Of a DNA stretch of 35,000 nt, positions 10,492 to 21,265 are shown piece after piece. The notes below the pieces were generated by a model. That model did not search any database. It was not told where the DNA came from and worked only from the letters and a program-made list of their open reading frames with translations. The DNA comes from Halisarca cf. caerulea (lineage: Eukaryota > Porifera > Demospongiae > Chondrillida > Halisarcidae), in NCBI GenBank assembly GCA_963170055.1, contig CAUJGJ010000161.1, positions 2,791,975 to 2,826,974 of the forward strand. The letters run 5' to 3'. The translations under genes were made by a program, and so were the position numbers. The number at the start of each line of letters is the position of its first letter. The stretch's first letter is position 1.

Positions 10492-10815
10492 GACTGAGGG
10501 TCCACTACATCTGAAGTTAATTACAGTAGCACTCTTCCATGCATGCCTTGATTAATTTATACCTATTCCATGATATCTTTTGAAGTGCATGACATTGAGC
10601 ACCTTATAGTGTAACTTCTCTAAACCGAACACCCTTTGGTCCAAAGAAAAGGTTCAGTTTAGAGAGGTTTTCGGATTAGAGAGGTTCTATATGTACGGCA
10701 AATATAGAGAACAGGGCTTAAGAACACATTCGGTTTAGAGAGGGTTTTGGATTACAGAGGGTTCAATTTAGAGAGGTTTCACTGTATATAATTGCAAAAT
10801 ATATGCATATTTATA
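10492..10815 (+). repeat. Duplication D2, copy 2, interrupted by a MITE
   Basis: Same segment as 10080-10225, split by a TIR element at 10607-10784. Removing the element and one TA restores the copy-1 order CCTTATA.ATTGC with one substitution. Confidence 0.88.
10607..10784. mobile_element. 178-bp MITE with CAGTG-type TIRs and TA target duplication
   Basis: Left end TAGTGTAACTTCTCTAAACC and right end, read inward, CAGTGAAACCTCTCTAAATT form imperfect TIRs. TA flanks lie at 10605-10606 and 10785-10786. The interior repeats GGTTTAGAGAGG-like words and has no coding capacity. Ends and target fit a Tc1/mariner-pogo-mobilised MITE. The insertion is proven by the uninterrupted copy at 10080-10225. 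Confidence 0.9.
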
Positions 10816-10840
10816 ATTATATATATATATATATATATAT

Positions 10841-11892
10841 AGGGTTTCTTTTAGGGGGGCAGGGGGGGCATTCGCCCCCCTTTGGAAATTTCTTGCCCCC
10901 CCCCTTGAAAATTTGGGATGGTAATAGTTTGTAAGTTGTGCATATAATATGTTAATATTTATGTTCAAGTAGGATCAGTACACTGATATCCATATACAAT
11001 CACCTTGTCTATGGTTTCTGATCTTGACACTATTGGAATTCTCTCTGCTAGGCATGTGTGCCTTATAAGCCATCCCTTACAGGAAGTTTTGTCTCTGTTT
11101 GCTTCCCCTACACGGTAGCATAAGGTAGACTAATTTCCTGTCATCTTAAAAGTGGTGCCTTATGGCAGTGACCATGTATATACGTACCTCCGCTTATCAA
11201 GGAAACTTGTATAGGTCGAAGATGTCAGGTGAATTATGAAGAAATCTCTCCCTTGGGCACTGGGTACCGGAGGGTGAGTGCATTTATCTGCCATACAGCC
11301 AGAGTGCCAATGTCTTTACCATATTCAGGTTTCTATCCAATGTGGGGAGGGAAGCTTCTACCCCAAAAAATCAAAATGTATATAGTGCAAATTACTATAG
11401 AGAAGGCTCTACTTGAGTGTCAAATCAACCTTCAATGGTCCAAAATGGCCTCAGATACCACCCTACATAACCTAAAAACTCAAATTTTCCTGGGAGACAA
11501 TACCCCCAGACCCCCTAGTTATATACCCCTATACTACCACATACATACATACACATCTGCACCTTCTTATATAACTGCACTGCATGTGTTTATAGACATC
11601 TAGGATGCCACGTAAGTACACATCTGCCTCCTTCTATTTCTTAGCTGAACATTTGTTATTGGCCCCGTGATCATTACCCAGTAAGAAAAAAAACTGCTAC
11701 ATACGTAGATACAAAAGAGGCTATACATGACTTTCTATCATAGACAATATACATGGACGCTCTATATCACAGCATGTCTGCATATGCTACAATCTGTAAT
11801 GTTTTATAGACTTGCCCTCCCCCCCTCCCCACATATTCTTCATTGCTAAATTTTGTCCCCCCTTGACGCATTTAATTCCTGAAAGAAACCCT
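10841..11892. mobile_element. 1,052-bp candidate TIR element with G/C-tract ends
   Basis: Left end AGGGTTTCTTTTAGG and right end, read inward, AGGGTTTCTTTCAGG match at 14 of 15 positions; TATATA lies outside both ends. The left interior has alternating runs of G and C (10853-10912) and the right interior has similar C-runs (11817-11870). A copy of repeat R1 is nested inside in reverse orientation. No transposase is recognisable. The flanking (TA)n makes the target duplication unreadable. Superfamily unknown. Confidence 0.6.
11325..11545 (-). repeat. Dispersed repeat family R1, copy C
   Basis: Reverse-complement copy of the repeats at 3083-3265 and 3387-3615. It includes CTAAAAACTCAAATTTTCC, ACTTGAGTGTCAAATC and GGAGGGAAGCTTCTACCCC. 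Its position within 10841-11892 suggests it is either part of that element or nested in it. Confidence 0.75.
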
Positions 11893-12030
11893 GTATATAA
11901 ATTTTCCATATAATACATAAGTATACTCTCAACCAGATACAGAACAGAAAAGAGCTATGGCCTAGTAATGATCCAAACATACAGCACATACAGAACATTG
12001 AGGAAAGAATGAAACTAAGAGACAATTACA
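11893..12030. other. Unassigned AT-rich sequence
   Basis: Between the TIR element and the decayed retroelement; it may still contain retroelement 3' sequence. Nothing recognisable. Confidence 0.4.
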
Positions 12031-12034
12031 CTGC

Positions 12035-12870
12035 AGTAGCTACTGAACAACCTAAAATAGACATAGCATTAAAGTTCTGAATACAAACACTGATGCGTTG
12101 GTAAATCTTGAGATAGGATAGGGGATCATTAGTGATAAGCCTGGAACGTTTTGCTCTACATCATAAATAAAATCGAGTGCATAGATCTTGACCGAAGATG
12201 CCTGTGGACTCAAGAACAATTGGTTGAAAGCAGTACAATGGGATTAAATCTCTGTAAGTTTACCGTTTCCTGTCTGCTGCATGCCTGCCCTAGCCGATGA
12301 CATATGAATGCGGGAAGGAGCAAAGGAGTCGCAACAGGTCACATCCTGTACCAGAGCACGACCGTTGGACCACGGTGTGATAGACCATCTGGTCTCCTGC
12401 CATCACTGTGGCATATATAGCACGTGGTTCAAAGGTTGCATGCAGGGATGTACATTGACTGCATGAGGAGAGGGTGCGGTGGACAATGTCATGAAGGGCT
12501 GCATGTCTTGTGAGTCTACCTTGCTTCTCCGACAATTAAGGCCATTGACCCCTGAAGCATCTACCTGAGACCCACAAAGGGAACAAGAATGGCTGGGGGG
12601 TACACAGAGGCTCCAACCCAGAGGCCTACAGCTATACGAATACTCTCATCTGATATGCGAAGGCAACGTCCAAGTGCAGAAACTGCATGGAGGTGCACCG
12701 AGCCATGCATGCCCCTGCCTCCTTTTGTTGGGATATGCCAGCAATTATATATCCTGCCTTGGGGACTAGCAGAGGATGTACAGCAGCCATGCAAGCAGAG
12801 GAGCTAGAATCCCAAGTTATAACACTTCGATCTGCCGACAAACTTTTTCTCCATGCAGTAGGAAGTTCCA
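12035..12870 (-). pseudogene. Decayed copy of the RT/PD-(D/E)XK retroelement (C-terminal part only)
   Basis: No single frame is open, but stretches in different minus-strand frames align in order with the C-terminal half of the element at 33010-34835. SALGRCLRISDESIRIAVGL matches SSLGLRMDDDTISIAVSLRL. GVNGLNCRRS matches AVNALSCRKS. GRLTRHAALHDIVHRTL matches GQHVRHNAMNDVICRSL. WSNGRALVQDVTCCDSFAPS matches WKSGRPLVWDATCSDTFAPS. IYQRISVCIQNFNAMSILG matches LLQRLSVAIQRGNAISIVG. Frameshifts and stops separate the blocks, so this is an old, 5'-truncated insertion. It lies between the convergent UBE2M and ACAD11 genes. Confidence 0.78.
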
Positions 12871-13192
12871 CTAGGACAGATATACACATGTATATAGTGT
12901 ATATATTATGCATGGCTGAATTACTTTCATTATATAAGCTATACCATATATACAGTGCAGTGTTGCATAGTTCAAGTTTCATTCAGTGAACGTTGCATAA
13001 TTCTGTATATAACATTATTATTATAATACATGTGTGTGCAAGTAATAATATTATACTTGTTGTATTTCACACATGCACTGTACATCTATGTAAGCTGAAA
13101 ATACACATTTCTGCTATATTACATTAAAACATAATTCCTAATGGTTATATTCTGATTGTTGCAAAATTACACACAATGGGCCTAAAACATGT

Positions 13193-15349
13193 TTACAATT
13201 TAGCTCTACTCTTGAACACTTCTTTGGCAATAGTTTCCAGATGGACTGCATCAGGTCCATCAGCAATCCTGAGTGACCTTGCACCAGCATACATGTGACC
13301 CAGGATGGAATCTTGGGACAACCCTTGGGCTCCAAAGATTTGGATTGCTCTATCCACCACTTTGCATGTCATGTTGGGAACGGCCACCTTAATGGCAGCA
13401 ATCTGTGGGGGGGGGGGGGGGGGGGAGAAAAGGTACATTGTAGTCAATGGCATGCAGTGTGGTGCCTTGAATAAGAGTATTAAAGGGGCAATAAATAAAT
13501 GAATAACTTGACTACTGCCATCTTGACAAATATTGATGGCGGTGACCACGTAGTGGTGAGAAACTACACTAGAAAAGGAATTTGAAAATCAGAAGACCAT
13601 TCAGTCCTGTCACTCTGACAGTAACCCCTGTATACTGATGCGGCACTACTACAGAGTGCTAGTGGAGTGTCTCCTTCTCTGGCTTGTCAGAGCCCTACCG
13701 GAACAGAGAGAACTGTTACTGCGACCGTTTATTTCTTTTAGTATTTGGTAACTCTATGTCTGGGTCTGTTAACCCCAAGTATGACTCACGTTAATGTCTT
13801 TGATTATTGCATTTTTTACCAATAATAGTGGTCTACTAGCTCCCCATAAAGGCAAACCTGTATAATGATACGTACCTGCATAAAACCCATACAAAATGAC
13901 AAGAAAGGATGCATGTACGTAGGGATGACTCCAGATCTTCTAAAAGCACTAGAACAAGGTAGGGATACTTGAATACTCACTCAGGATAATACTAGACATG
14001 TTTGATGCTAGACAAAATAAGGGCTAGACATGTGTGAGGTTGGACAGCTATCAGGCTAAGTAGGCATACAGCTACTGTGTACAGGTATATGTAGGTCCAG
14101 ACAGAGTTCAGATAGACTGGTTGCAGTGTCCTACATCCTGCATTACAAACTGCATAGCAGTGCATTATATCCACAGGGGCAAGGTTGAGAGGATGAAACA
14201 AGGGAACCAGATAGTAACATGAGGAAACGGCTACTCCAGAATCTGACCTTGCTATGCAGAAGCCAAAATGATTATAGTTGTGACAGCTTACGACGTAACA
14301 AATAGTTGAGTACACGGTTAAATCTAGCACTGTAGTATTTCTTTTAAAGAGATGGGAGGCAGATTGGTCTGCATTCTTGGCCTTCTTTTGGACATTCTTA
14401 CCAAATCATTAGCTACTAAATCTGAGAAAACTGAATTAATGAAGAGATTGATTGGACAAATTTTGAGAACAATTGGATAACATACGTAAATGGGCAAACA
14501 AATGGTATTCAACCAAACCTCCTTAAGACAAATTTTAGGGGATCCACAAAATTAATTCTTGTTATCAAAAGTTCTTATCAGGATATAACAGTACAGTACA
14601 GTTCTACAGTAAACCAAATGGGGCTTGGAAACTAGTTTGTGTTAAGCAGAAATTTGTCTTAGAAGTGTTCGTCTTAACGAGGTTCTACCATACTAATGTG
14701 TACATACATACAGTATGTATTACTACATAATATTTGTGTGTCATCAAAGTGCTAGGCGTACATACACAGTGACACATACCTGTGTTCTGGCACCTTTGCT
14801 ACCCAACGTGTCCACAAAGTATGCAGTATTCAAGACCAACATTCTGGCTTGGTCAATTTCAACTCTAGAATGAGCAATGCTTGATCTAACCAATTGCTAC
14901 AAGAAAGAGTACAGTCCAGAGTTAAATGACTACAGTACATTAACTGACTTGTATATATGTATACCATGCATTTACAAAAACTGCAATTTTCCATGACTAC
15001 ACAAATTGTATTGCAAATAAGAAAACATTGGTTGAGGTTCTTACCTTCTCAACCAGAAGCTTTCCAAAGGCCTTGCGATTCAGAGATCTGTCAGTCATAA
15101 GGTCTAGGGCTCTTTCTGCCATACCAATTAGACGCATACAGTGATGAATACGTCCTGGTCCTAAACGACCTTGAGCAATTTCAAATCCCCTTCCTTCTCC
15201 TCCAATCAGGTTGCTAGCTGGAACTCGTACATTGTTGAACTTAATTTCAAGGTGACCATGGGGGTTGTCTAAAATTATAGCCACCATGGATTAAAGTTAC
15301 AAGCACACTTACATGTGATAAAACATGTACAAGTGTGCGCACGCGCACA

Positions 15350-15416
<67 letters not shown>

Positions 15417-18400
15417 TGCAAAGTGGTTCACATACCTAAGTAACCAAACACAGACAGGGGCCTAATCTTCTCAACACCTGGATTGTCCAGTGGAACAATG
15501 ATCATTGAGTGACGACGCATTCTGCAAAGAAAGAGATATCAATTCACCACTATGGAGCAATTACACAACTTGATAAACATACCTATCTCCATCAGGATTT
15601 GAAACACCCATTACAATAGAAAACTTGCATCTTGGATCTCCAGCCCCACTGCTCCACCATTTATGTCCATTAACAATGTACTCATTTCCATCACGTACAA
15701 TAGAGCAATTGATATTAGTAGCATCACTTGAGGCTACAGCAGGCTCTAAACAAGCAAACACATTTACAGTTGAATTGGGCAGTGTGTGAGTGTGTGGTGT
15801 GGTGTGTGTTTGTTAGTATGTGCAACAGTGCCTCCAAAACACTTGTCACGACATGCATAAAACTACTACTATTGCTGCACTTCTTTTGTACATACAAAAC
15901 AAAACATTTCAAAACTAAATGCCAAAGACTCCGACAGCAATAACAACTCAACAAAGAAAAAGGAGAAGGAATTTTTTTGGCACAACGCTTCTAAGTGTAA
16001 GGCTCTCAAATCACAACAAAGCTGGTCTTTGTACATGTTGCTATATCTTGGTATGAAAGGAAATGAGTGCCCACATACATGTACGTATATACAACTGTGA
16101 TAAAACCACTTGTCTGTCTCCAGTGGTGGTTTAAAGATGGAAATGCTTACGTATGAATGCAGGTTTGATCATAGTTTCAGGTTTTACTGTAGGTATGATT
16201 ATATTAGCTGTCAGTTTAGCCATACATGCTCCAAAGTCGTGGTTTGGAGTGACATCAATCAACGAACAACGACTGTTGAAGAATTGAATTACAGTGGAAC
16301 CTCTCTATAACGGACACTTTGGGACCTGAAAAACAGTTTGCTGTACAGAGGTTTCCACAATTCAGAGGTTGTTTTACATACAGAGCAATCTATCTGGTCC
16401 CACCAAAGCAGTTTGTTATAGAGAGATTTCTGCTATTAGGGGAGTTTGTTATAAGAGGTTCCACTGTACACAATAGTCAGCAAATTCATGAGAAAAGCCA
16501 AAACATTCACATAAGGAAGAAATGTGGCTTATAATACTGCATTGTCTATTGCTCCTCAAAATGAATAGTATACAGATAAGAAATTTCTATTTGGAAAGCT
16601 AATCATAGATTTATAATCATGAATTCCAAAACACAAGTGCTTTACATCGACCCCATGTAGCAACATAAAACCAATTGAAAATACTGATGTGCCTCCAAAA
16701 TCTGGCACTACAATATTATTTGTGTGTTGAAAGGAGATCTTGAGGCTTAGAGGCACTTGTGTGTTGTGTGTGGGGGGGGGGGGGGGTTGTGCATGCACGT
16801 ACATATGTATGTACGTATGTGTGTGTGCATGAGCGCATGTGTGTGGGGGTGAGTGTGTGTTGGGAGTATCAATTGCATGCAACCACAAAACCTAATACAA
16901 GGTAACACCAGGGTTAATCAATAGCACCCGAAGTAATGCACACACAAGTGTACTGCAAGGAGAGAAATCTTACATATACACTTACCAGTCATACTGAAAC
17001 AAGAGCGAATGGTACCTTCCAACAGAGGCTTCAGCCATTTTTCCTTTTGCTCTTCACTGCCATACAAATATAATACTTCCATGTTACCTGTGTCTGGAGC
17101 ACTACAGTTAAACACTTCAGATGAAAGAGGGCAATAACCCATTTGCTCAGCCATCACTGCATATTCAAGCTGTGTGAATCCAGATACGCCAGGTAGGAAG
17201 AGATTCCATAGACCTGCCTCTTTAGCTTCCTTCTTTAGAGTCTCAAGCATTGGAGGGATAGACCACTTGTCTTCAGCTTTTTCCATGTACTCAAGAAAAT
17301 CCTGAACAACGGAAAGAAAACTTCATCCACTCATTTCCACAGGTGGAGCAATGTACATGATTATATGCTCTATTTAATTGAATACCTTCTCCACAGGCAA
17401 GATTTTTTCCGTAATAAACTCTTTGACTTCTCCTAGAACTCTTCTTGCTCGCTGAGAGTATGGTAGCATTGTTGTTATGTCGGTCCTTGAAGCCTTATCT
17501 ACAAATGCAAGTCCAGCCTCTGCAAGTGGTGCAACCATAGGCTCAAACGCCAGAGCATTTTCACTGCTAGCATTTCCTTGGCGGCCTCTAGTAACAACAC
17601 CCTTAAAAGACAAATAAAATACCATTTTATTCATGCTACATGATAACATACTGTATAGATGAACCAAAACATTCAAATTGAACCACAAATCTATTGTATT
17701 AGCATGTTGGGTATACCTAGTATTAAAAACTAACAAAGAAGTTGTACCTGGAGAATAGAAGCCATTCTGAAACAAGATAGAGCTTGATAGAAAGCAAGGT
17801 GAGGAATAGGTTGGGGGATATTTCTGATGGCAGCATATATTCTTGTCATCTGTTCCGTGCTAGGAATGCCCGGGACTTCCTCACCTGAACAAAGAGCACA
17901 CTTCCATGTTTAGGTGGGTATCACAAGTAGCCACAGAGTCCACTCACCAATGGACAGAGGTGTAATCAAAGGAAGATGTATCATGGTTGTAAAACCCACA
18001 TCTGCCAAGGTGTCTCCAAGAGAGCAAATTTCCCAGTCAAGCACACCGACAACTCTAGGCTATTGTGTAAGAAAATCACTGTTATCTCAAAAATACACAT
18101 ACTCTAAATCATGCAAATCAAGTGTACATCATATTCATGATAATTCAGGTGAGACATCTAATCATACACACAAAAATTACTAGGGTATATCATCTTGACA
18201 AGCAATAGAGGCATGCGATGTGTTTAGAGGTGAGACTAGATCCACTTCACTAGACAGCGTGGAGAGCTTCAGTATTGATTCAATCAAATCACTAAATGCT
18301 AAAGCCATTTACAGCCAAACCTGCATGATTTTAATGATGCATGAATTTCATAAATTGCACTAGTTGATCCTGTCTGAGGACGATGTGCTTTAGATGTGAA

Positions 18401-19340
18401 CAAACATACTACAGTACAATGATGTGGTAAGCAGCAATAATGTTTCCATCAGTCCAGTGGACATTCCTGTTGAGCTGTATATATATACGTATCTCAAGCC
18501 AGGACAACTTCACCAAACTAGGTACGTGAAGTATCAATCAAGACTACAATAATGCTATATGGAGATGAGGAGCAAAGAGAGGTCAAGGGTTTTGGAATGG
18601 GGACTAGTTTCGTATCCAGATAAACCAGAGTTAGTCTGGGTATGAAACTAGTCCCAACTCGGCTCAGCTGCTATTTTATACTGCCATCTCTCCTCCCTTG
18701 TGGTTATGTACGAAGATGTGATTGTCTGGGAATGCCTGAATGAGACTACAACTTGCACATGTAGTCACTCTGCCAGGTGAAAGGGAGTCTTTGAGAACAC
18801 ATAGGGAGGGTTAAAGACAGGACAAGACAATACTGTACTGATAATTAGTAAGATGTTATTCAGACTGGAAAATATAACAAAGTAGTCACGGAAGAATGCC
18901 ACAGGTTTGTATGAGAGTTCTGGTGCAGTCCTTCAATATCTACATACATATCCATATGTTTAGCAACATACAATAACACACAAATCCATATTTTCGGCAA
19001 TATATACCCTTAGTCTGACTAAGAATACAATAGAAAGACAAAATTATAAGAAACATACTAATCTTGCAGAACTGTCTGCAGAATTTGGTGCAATGCAACT
19101 CACTTCTCTAGGATGAAATATCAAGTTGCCAAGTCTGAAGTCTCCATGCACTATACCTATTGATTGAATTTAGATAGAAGCAAGGCCATATCAAAAGCAG
19201 TGATGAAACAAACCAGTATGATGCTGCTTGGGTATATTCTTCTCCAGCCATTCCGCCAACTTGAGGACTTCAGAAGCAGGTTCCTTAGTGGCTGCCAAGT
19301 AATTCCCTTTCCAAACATCAATCTGTCAGCAAGTGTGTGT

Positions 19341-19401
<61 letters not shown>

Positions 19402-21079
19402 AGATCATGTAAAAGAGAATGTGACAAATAAAAGAATATCAGCATAAGCATACGTACATATATCAACCATGCATGACAATGATGTACTGCACACTGTAGT
19501 CAGGTTAGATAGTATTAGAAAAGTTAGAAAAAGACAGGTCATCAATGCTGGGAACTGGATGCATACATTCCACTCCTACAATATTACAAAGGATGTGCTC
19601 AGTAGCAATACCTGGCGCTTTGAGTAGTCTTCTATTCTTCCAAAGTCTGCCAAACCCAAGGCATCAATGTTGTAGGAGTGCAGTTGAGCCAAGGTTGAAG
19701 TGGCCGCAGTGTATATGGCCTGGCGCTCTTCAGGAGAAATTTCAGGTAGGCTAACATCTCTGAAAACACGTCCCTACAATGCAAGGGGAAACAGAGTAGT
19801 GCTGGGCTCATGCATAGACCGACTTTGGACGAAGGAACATACCTCAATGTACTCCATCAGGAAGAACTCAGTCCCTATCACATCTGGATTACTACAGTAG
19901 TGGATGGGATGTGGAACAGGAAATCCAACAGTGCTGAGAGCTTTCATCACTTTGAATTCACGATCAATCTACATGTAAAAAGCAAAAAAAATATATTATG
20001 TACATTCTGTGCAAGAGGTACGTACGGTACATACATATCATGTACATCTCAAATAATTGATAAACTTTAAACTAGTATATGTACAGTCAAACTTGATTAG
20101 TAAGTACCCCTGGTTAGTAAGTATTCATTGCTCTGTCCCTACCTCAAGCAAAAAGCACCCTGGATAGTAAGTACCTCCGATAGTGAGTACCTATTTTGCC
20201 TTCTGTTGAGGGTACTTACTATCCAAGTTCTACTGTATAAGAAGTGCTAAAAGATCCTTACGCAAGCATACCACATACCTACTAAAATATGAGTTGAGTT
20301 TGATGAATGTACCTAGGATATATTGATACTATAGTTACTAAAACAAAGATACTACATGTACAACAAATGTTTTAGAGTCTATGTTAATATATATGTAGCT
20401 GGGAATGTGTAAAACCGAGCAATTGCACAATGAGCTAACATACTCTACTGTATTCGGTACAATGCCAGATGATGCTTCCCAAGGTATTTGTGAATAAATA
20501 AAAACACTACAACTAAATTACAGTTTGATCAGTTATCATACACTACCAACAGAAAAGTTCAGCCAAATACATACGTAGGTATGCTAGACGAGAAATGCAT
20601 GGAAGGTTTGCATGTTACAATGAAGTGGTAAACCTTTTAGAAAGCACATACACTTTCACTGAGCTCTGAAAATAGCACTGATTTATGTTATTCAACACCC
20701 AAACAAACTACATTACATGGTGACAATACCCTCCACAAAACCTACGCGATGTGCATTCTTAAGAAGTTTCCCTGGTGGTTTCCTCCTCAAGACAACTTTC
20801 TTGTCGTTATTCCATTCCAAAAGATACGTAGGATTCGACTCTCCGTGCCTGGGAAGAGCGAGAAACGAGAAAAGTATATTGGTCTATATCGTTTCGCTAA
20901 AGGTCATCGTGATGCAGTCTCTTCTCGACTAAGTTTGTAACTTACGTGAAATAGTGAACATTTGGCTCAAAAGTTGCACCTACAAGTGATTTTATTTCGG
21001 GCACACAGTCTTCCACATATCTAGCAAGTTTCGCAGCATCGATGACCAGCCTTGAAGGCACTTTCGAAAGGGCAGCCAT
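13193..21079 (-). CDS. ACAD11: Acyl-CoA dehydrogenase family member 11 (APH-like kinase domain fused to ACAD domain), 15 exons
   Basis: Exons in coding order: 20946-21079, 20746-20848, 19843-19968, 19612-19773, 19214-19322, 19104-19156, 17948-18059, 17748-17884, 17386-17601, 16986-17301, 15583-15745, 15436-15521, 15045-15268, 14780-14896, 13193-13402. All have GT-AG borders and joining phases, giving 755 residues from ATG 21079 to TAA 13193 (human protein about 780). Residues 1-~310 are an aminoglycoside-phosphotransferase-like kinase domain: [10 protein letters not shown] near 46, HGDFRLGN at 215-222, metal-binding LDWE at 236-239. Residues ~345-755 are an acyl-CoA dehydrogenase: [28 protein letters not shown] near 488-501, [22 protein letters not shown], and ADGPDAVH at 733-740, where YEGT-type catalytic motifs align. 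The family oxidises long-chain or 4-hydroxy-acyl-CoAs in mitochondria or peroxisomes. Oddities: relatives usually have RLDN where this has RLGN, and GGAG where this has GAQG. Introns carry several MITEs and microsatellites. Confidence 0.95.
13403..13425. repeat. Poly-G run serving as pyrimidine tract of the last ACAD11 intron
   Basis: About 18 consecutive G on the + strand, read as poly-C directly before the CAG acceptor of the final ACAD11 exon. Its length will be prone to slippage. Confidence 0.85.
14508..14689. mobile_element. MITE with AACCTC..TTAAGAC termini, in ACAD11 intron 14
   Basis: Left end ACCAAACCTCCTTAAGACAA and right end, read inward, GGTAGAACCTCGTTAAGACG are imperfect inverted repeats, flanked by TA (14506-14507 and 14690-14691). 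Secondary motifs TTAAG..AATTTGTCTTAGA repeat inside. Non-coding, roughly 180 bp, same size class as the elements at 10607 and 16292. Confidence 0.7.
15341..15417. repeat. (CA)n microsatellite in ACAD11 intron 12
   Basis: About 30 CA units between the exons at 15436-15521 and 15045-15268. On the coding strand it reads (TG)n and lies just inside the donor of the exon ending at 15436. Confidence 0.95.
16292..16466. mobile_element. 175-bp MITE with CAGTGGAACCTCT TIRs, in ACAD11 intron 10
   Basis: Left end CAGTGGAACCTCTCTATAAC and right end, read inward, CAGTGGAACCTCTTATAACA. Perfect TA flanks at 16290-16291 and 16467-16468. Internal words such as CAGAGGTT and GTTATAGAGAG recur. The TIR is related to that of the 10607-10784 element (shared CAGTG.AACCTCTCTA). 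Confidence 0.9.
16771..16787. repeat. Poly-G run in GT-rich low-complexity DNA
   Basis: A run of G next to degenerate GT repeats (16755-16862) in ACAD11 intron 10. No function visible. Confidence 0.8.
18598..18656. repeat. Foldback hairpin, ~27-bp arms, in ACAD11 intron 6
   Basis: Left arm GGGACTAGTTTCGTATCCAG (from about 18599) pairs with CTGGGTATGAAACTAGTCCC in the right arm (to about 18655), with a short loop around CCAGAG. Confidence 0.85.
19331..19400. repeat. (GT)n microsatellite beside an ACAD11 acceptor
   Basis: About 33 GT units; on the coding strand it is (CA)n ending 8-9 bases before the acceptor of the exon starting at 19322. The acceptor TTGCTGACAG itself has a poor pyrimidine tract, so the CA run may replace it. 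Confidence 0.95.
20084..20235. mobile_element. 152-bp MITE with AGTAAGTACC TIRs, in ACAD11 intron 2
   Basis: Left end CAGTCAAACTTGATTAGTAA and right end, read inward, CAGTAGAACTTGGATAGTAA. TA flanks at 20082-20083 and 20236-20237. The unit GATAGTAAGTACC recurs about five times inside. A single related end (CAGTGGAACTTGTGTAGTTA, minus strand) occurs at about 28945-28965. Confidence 0.9.
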
Positions 21080-21265
21080 GCTGAAACCGAGGCTGAAACG
21101 ATCTGGCTTCGGTAGATCATAATCAGTTCATATAGACTGCAGTACTCAACAATACATAGCCTCAGGATTTCTGATATTGTACGTATCGCTGGGTATATTG
21201 TAGAACATTTACATAATACAGTAATAGTGTTGCTTCTCTACTAGCAGGGTTACACTACAGCTAGC
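21080..21265 (-). promoter_or_regulatory. 186-bp gap between IF1 stop and ACAD11 start
   Basis: This interval must hold the IF1 3' UTR and cleavage site and the ACAD11 5' UTR and promoter, or the two genes share a transcript. No TATA box or canonical AATAAA on the minus strand was found. The role is inferred from position only. Confidence 0.4.

Noticed and set aside
12561..12989. Several overlapping frames on both strands at 12.5-13.0 kb
   Set aside because: Explained by the decayed retroelement copy on the minus strand.
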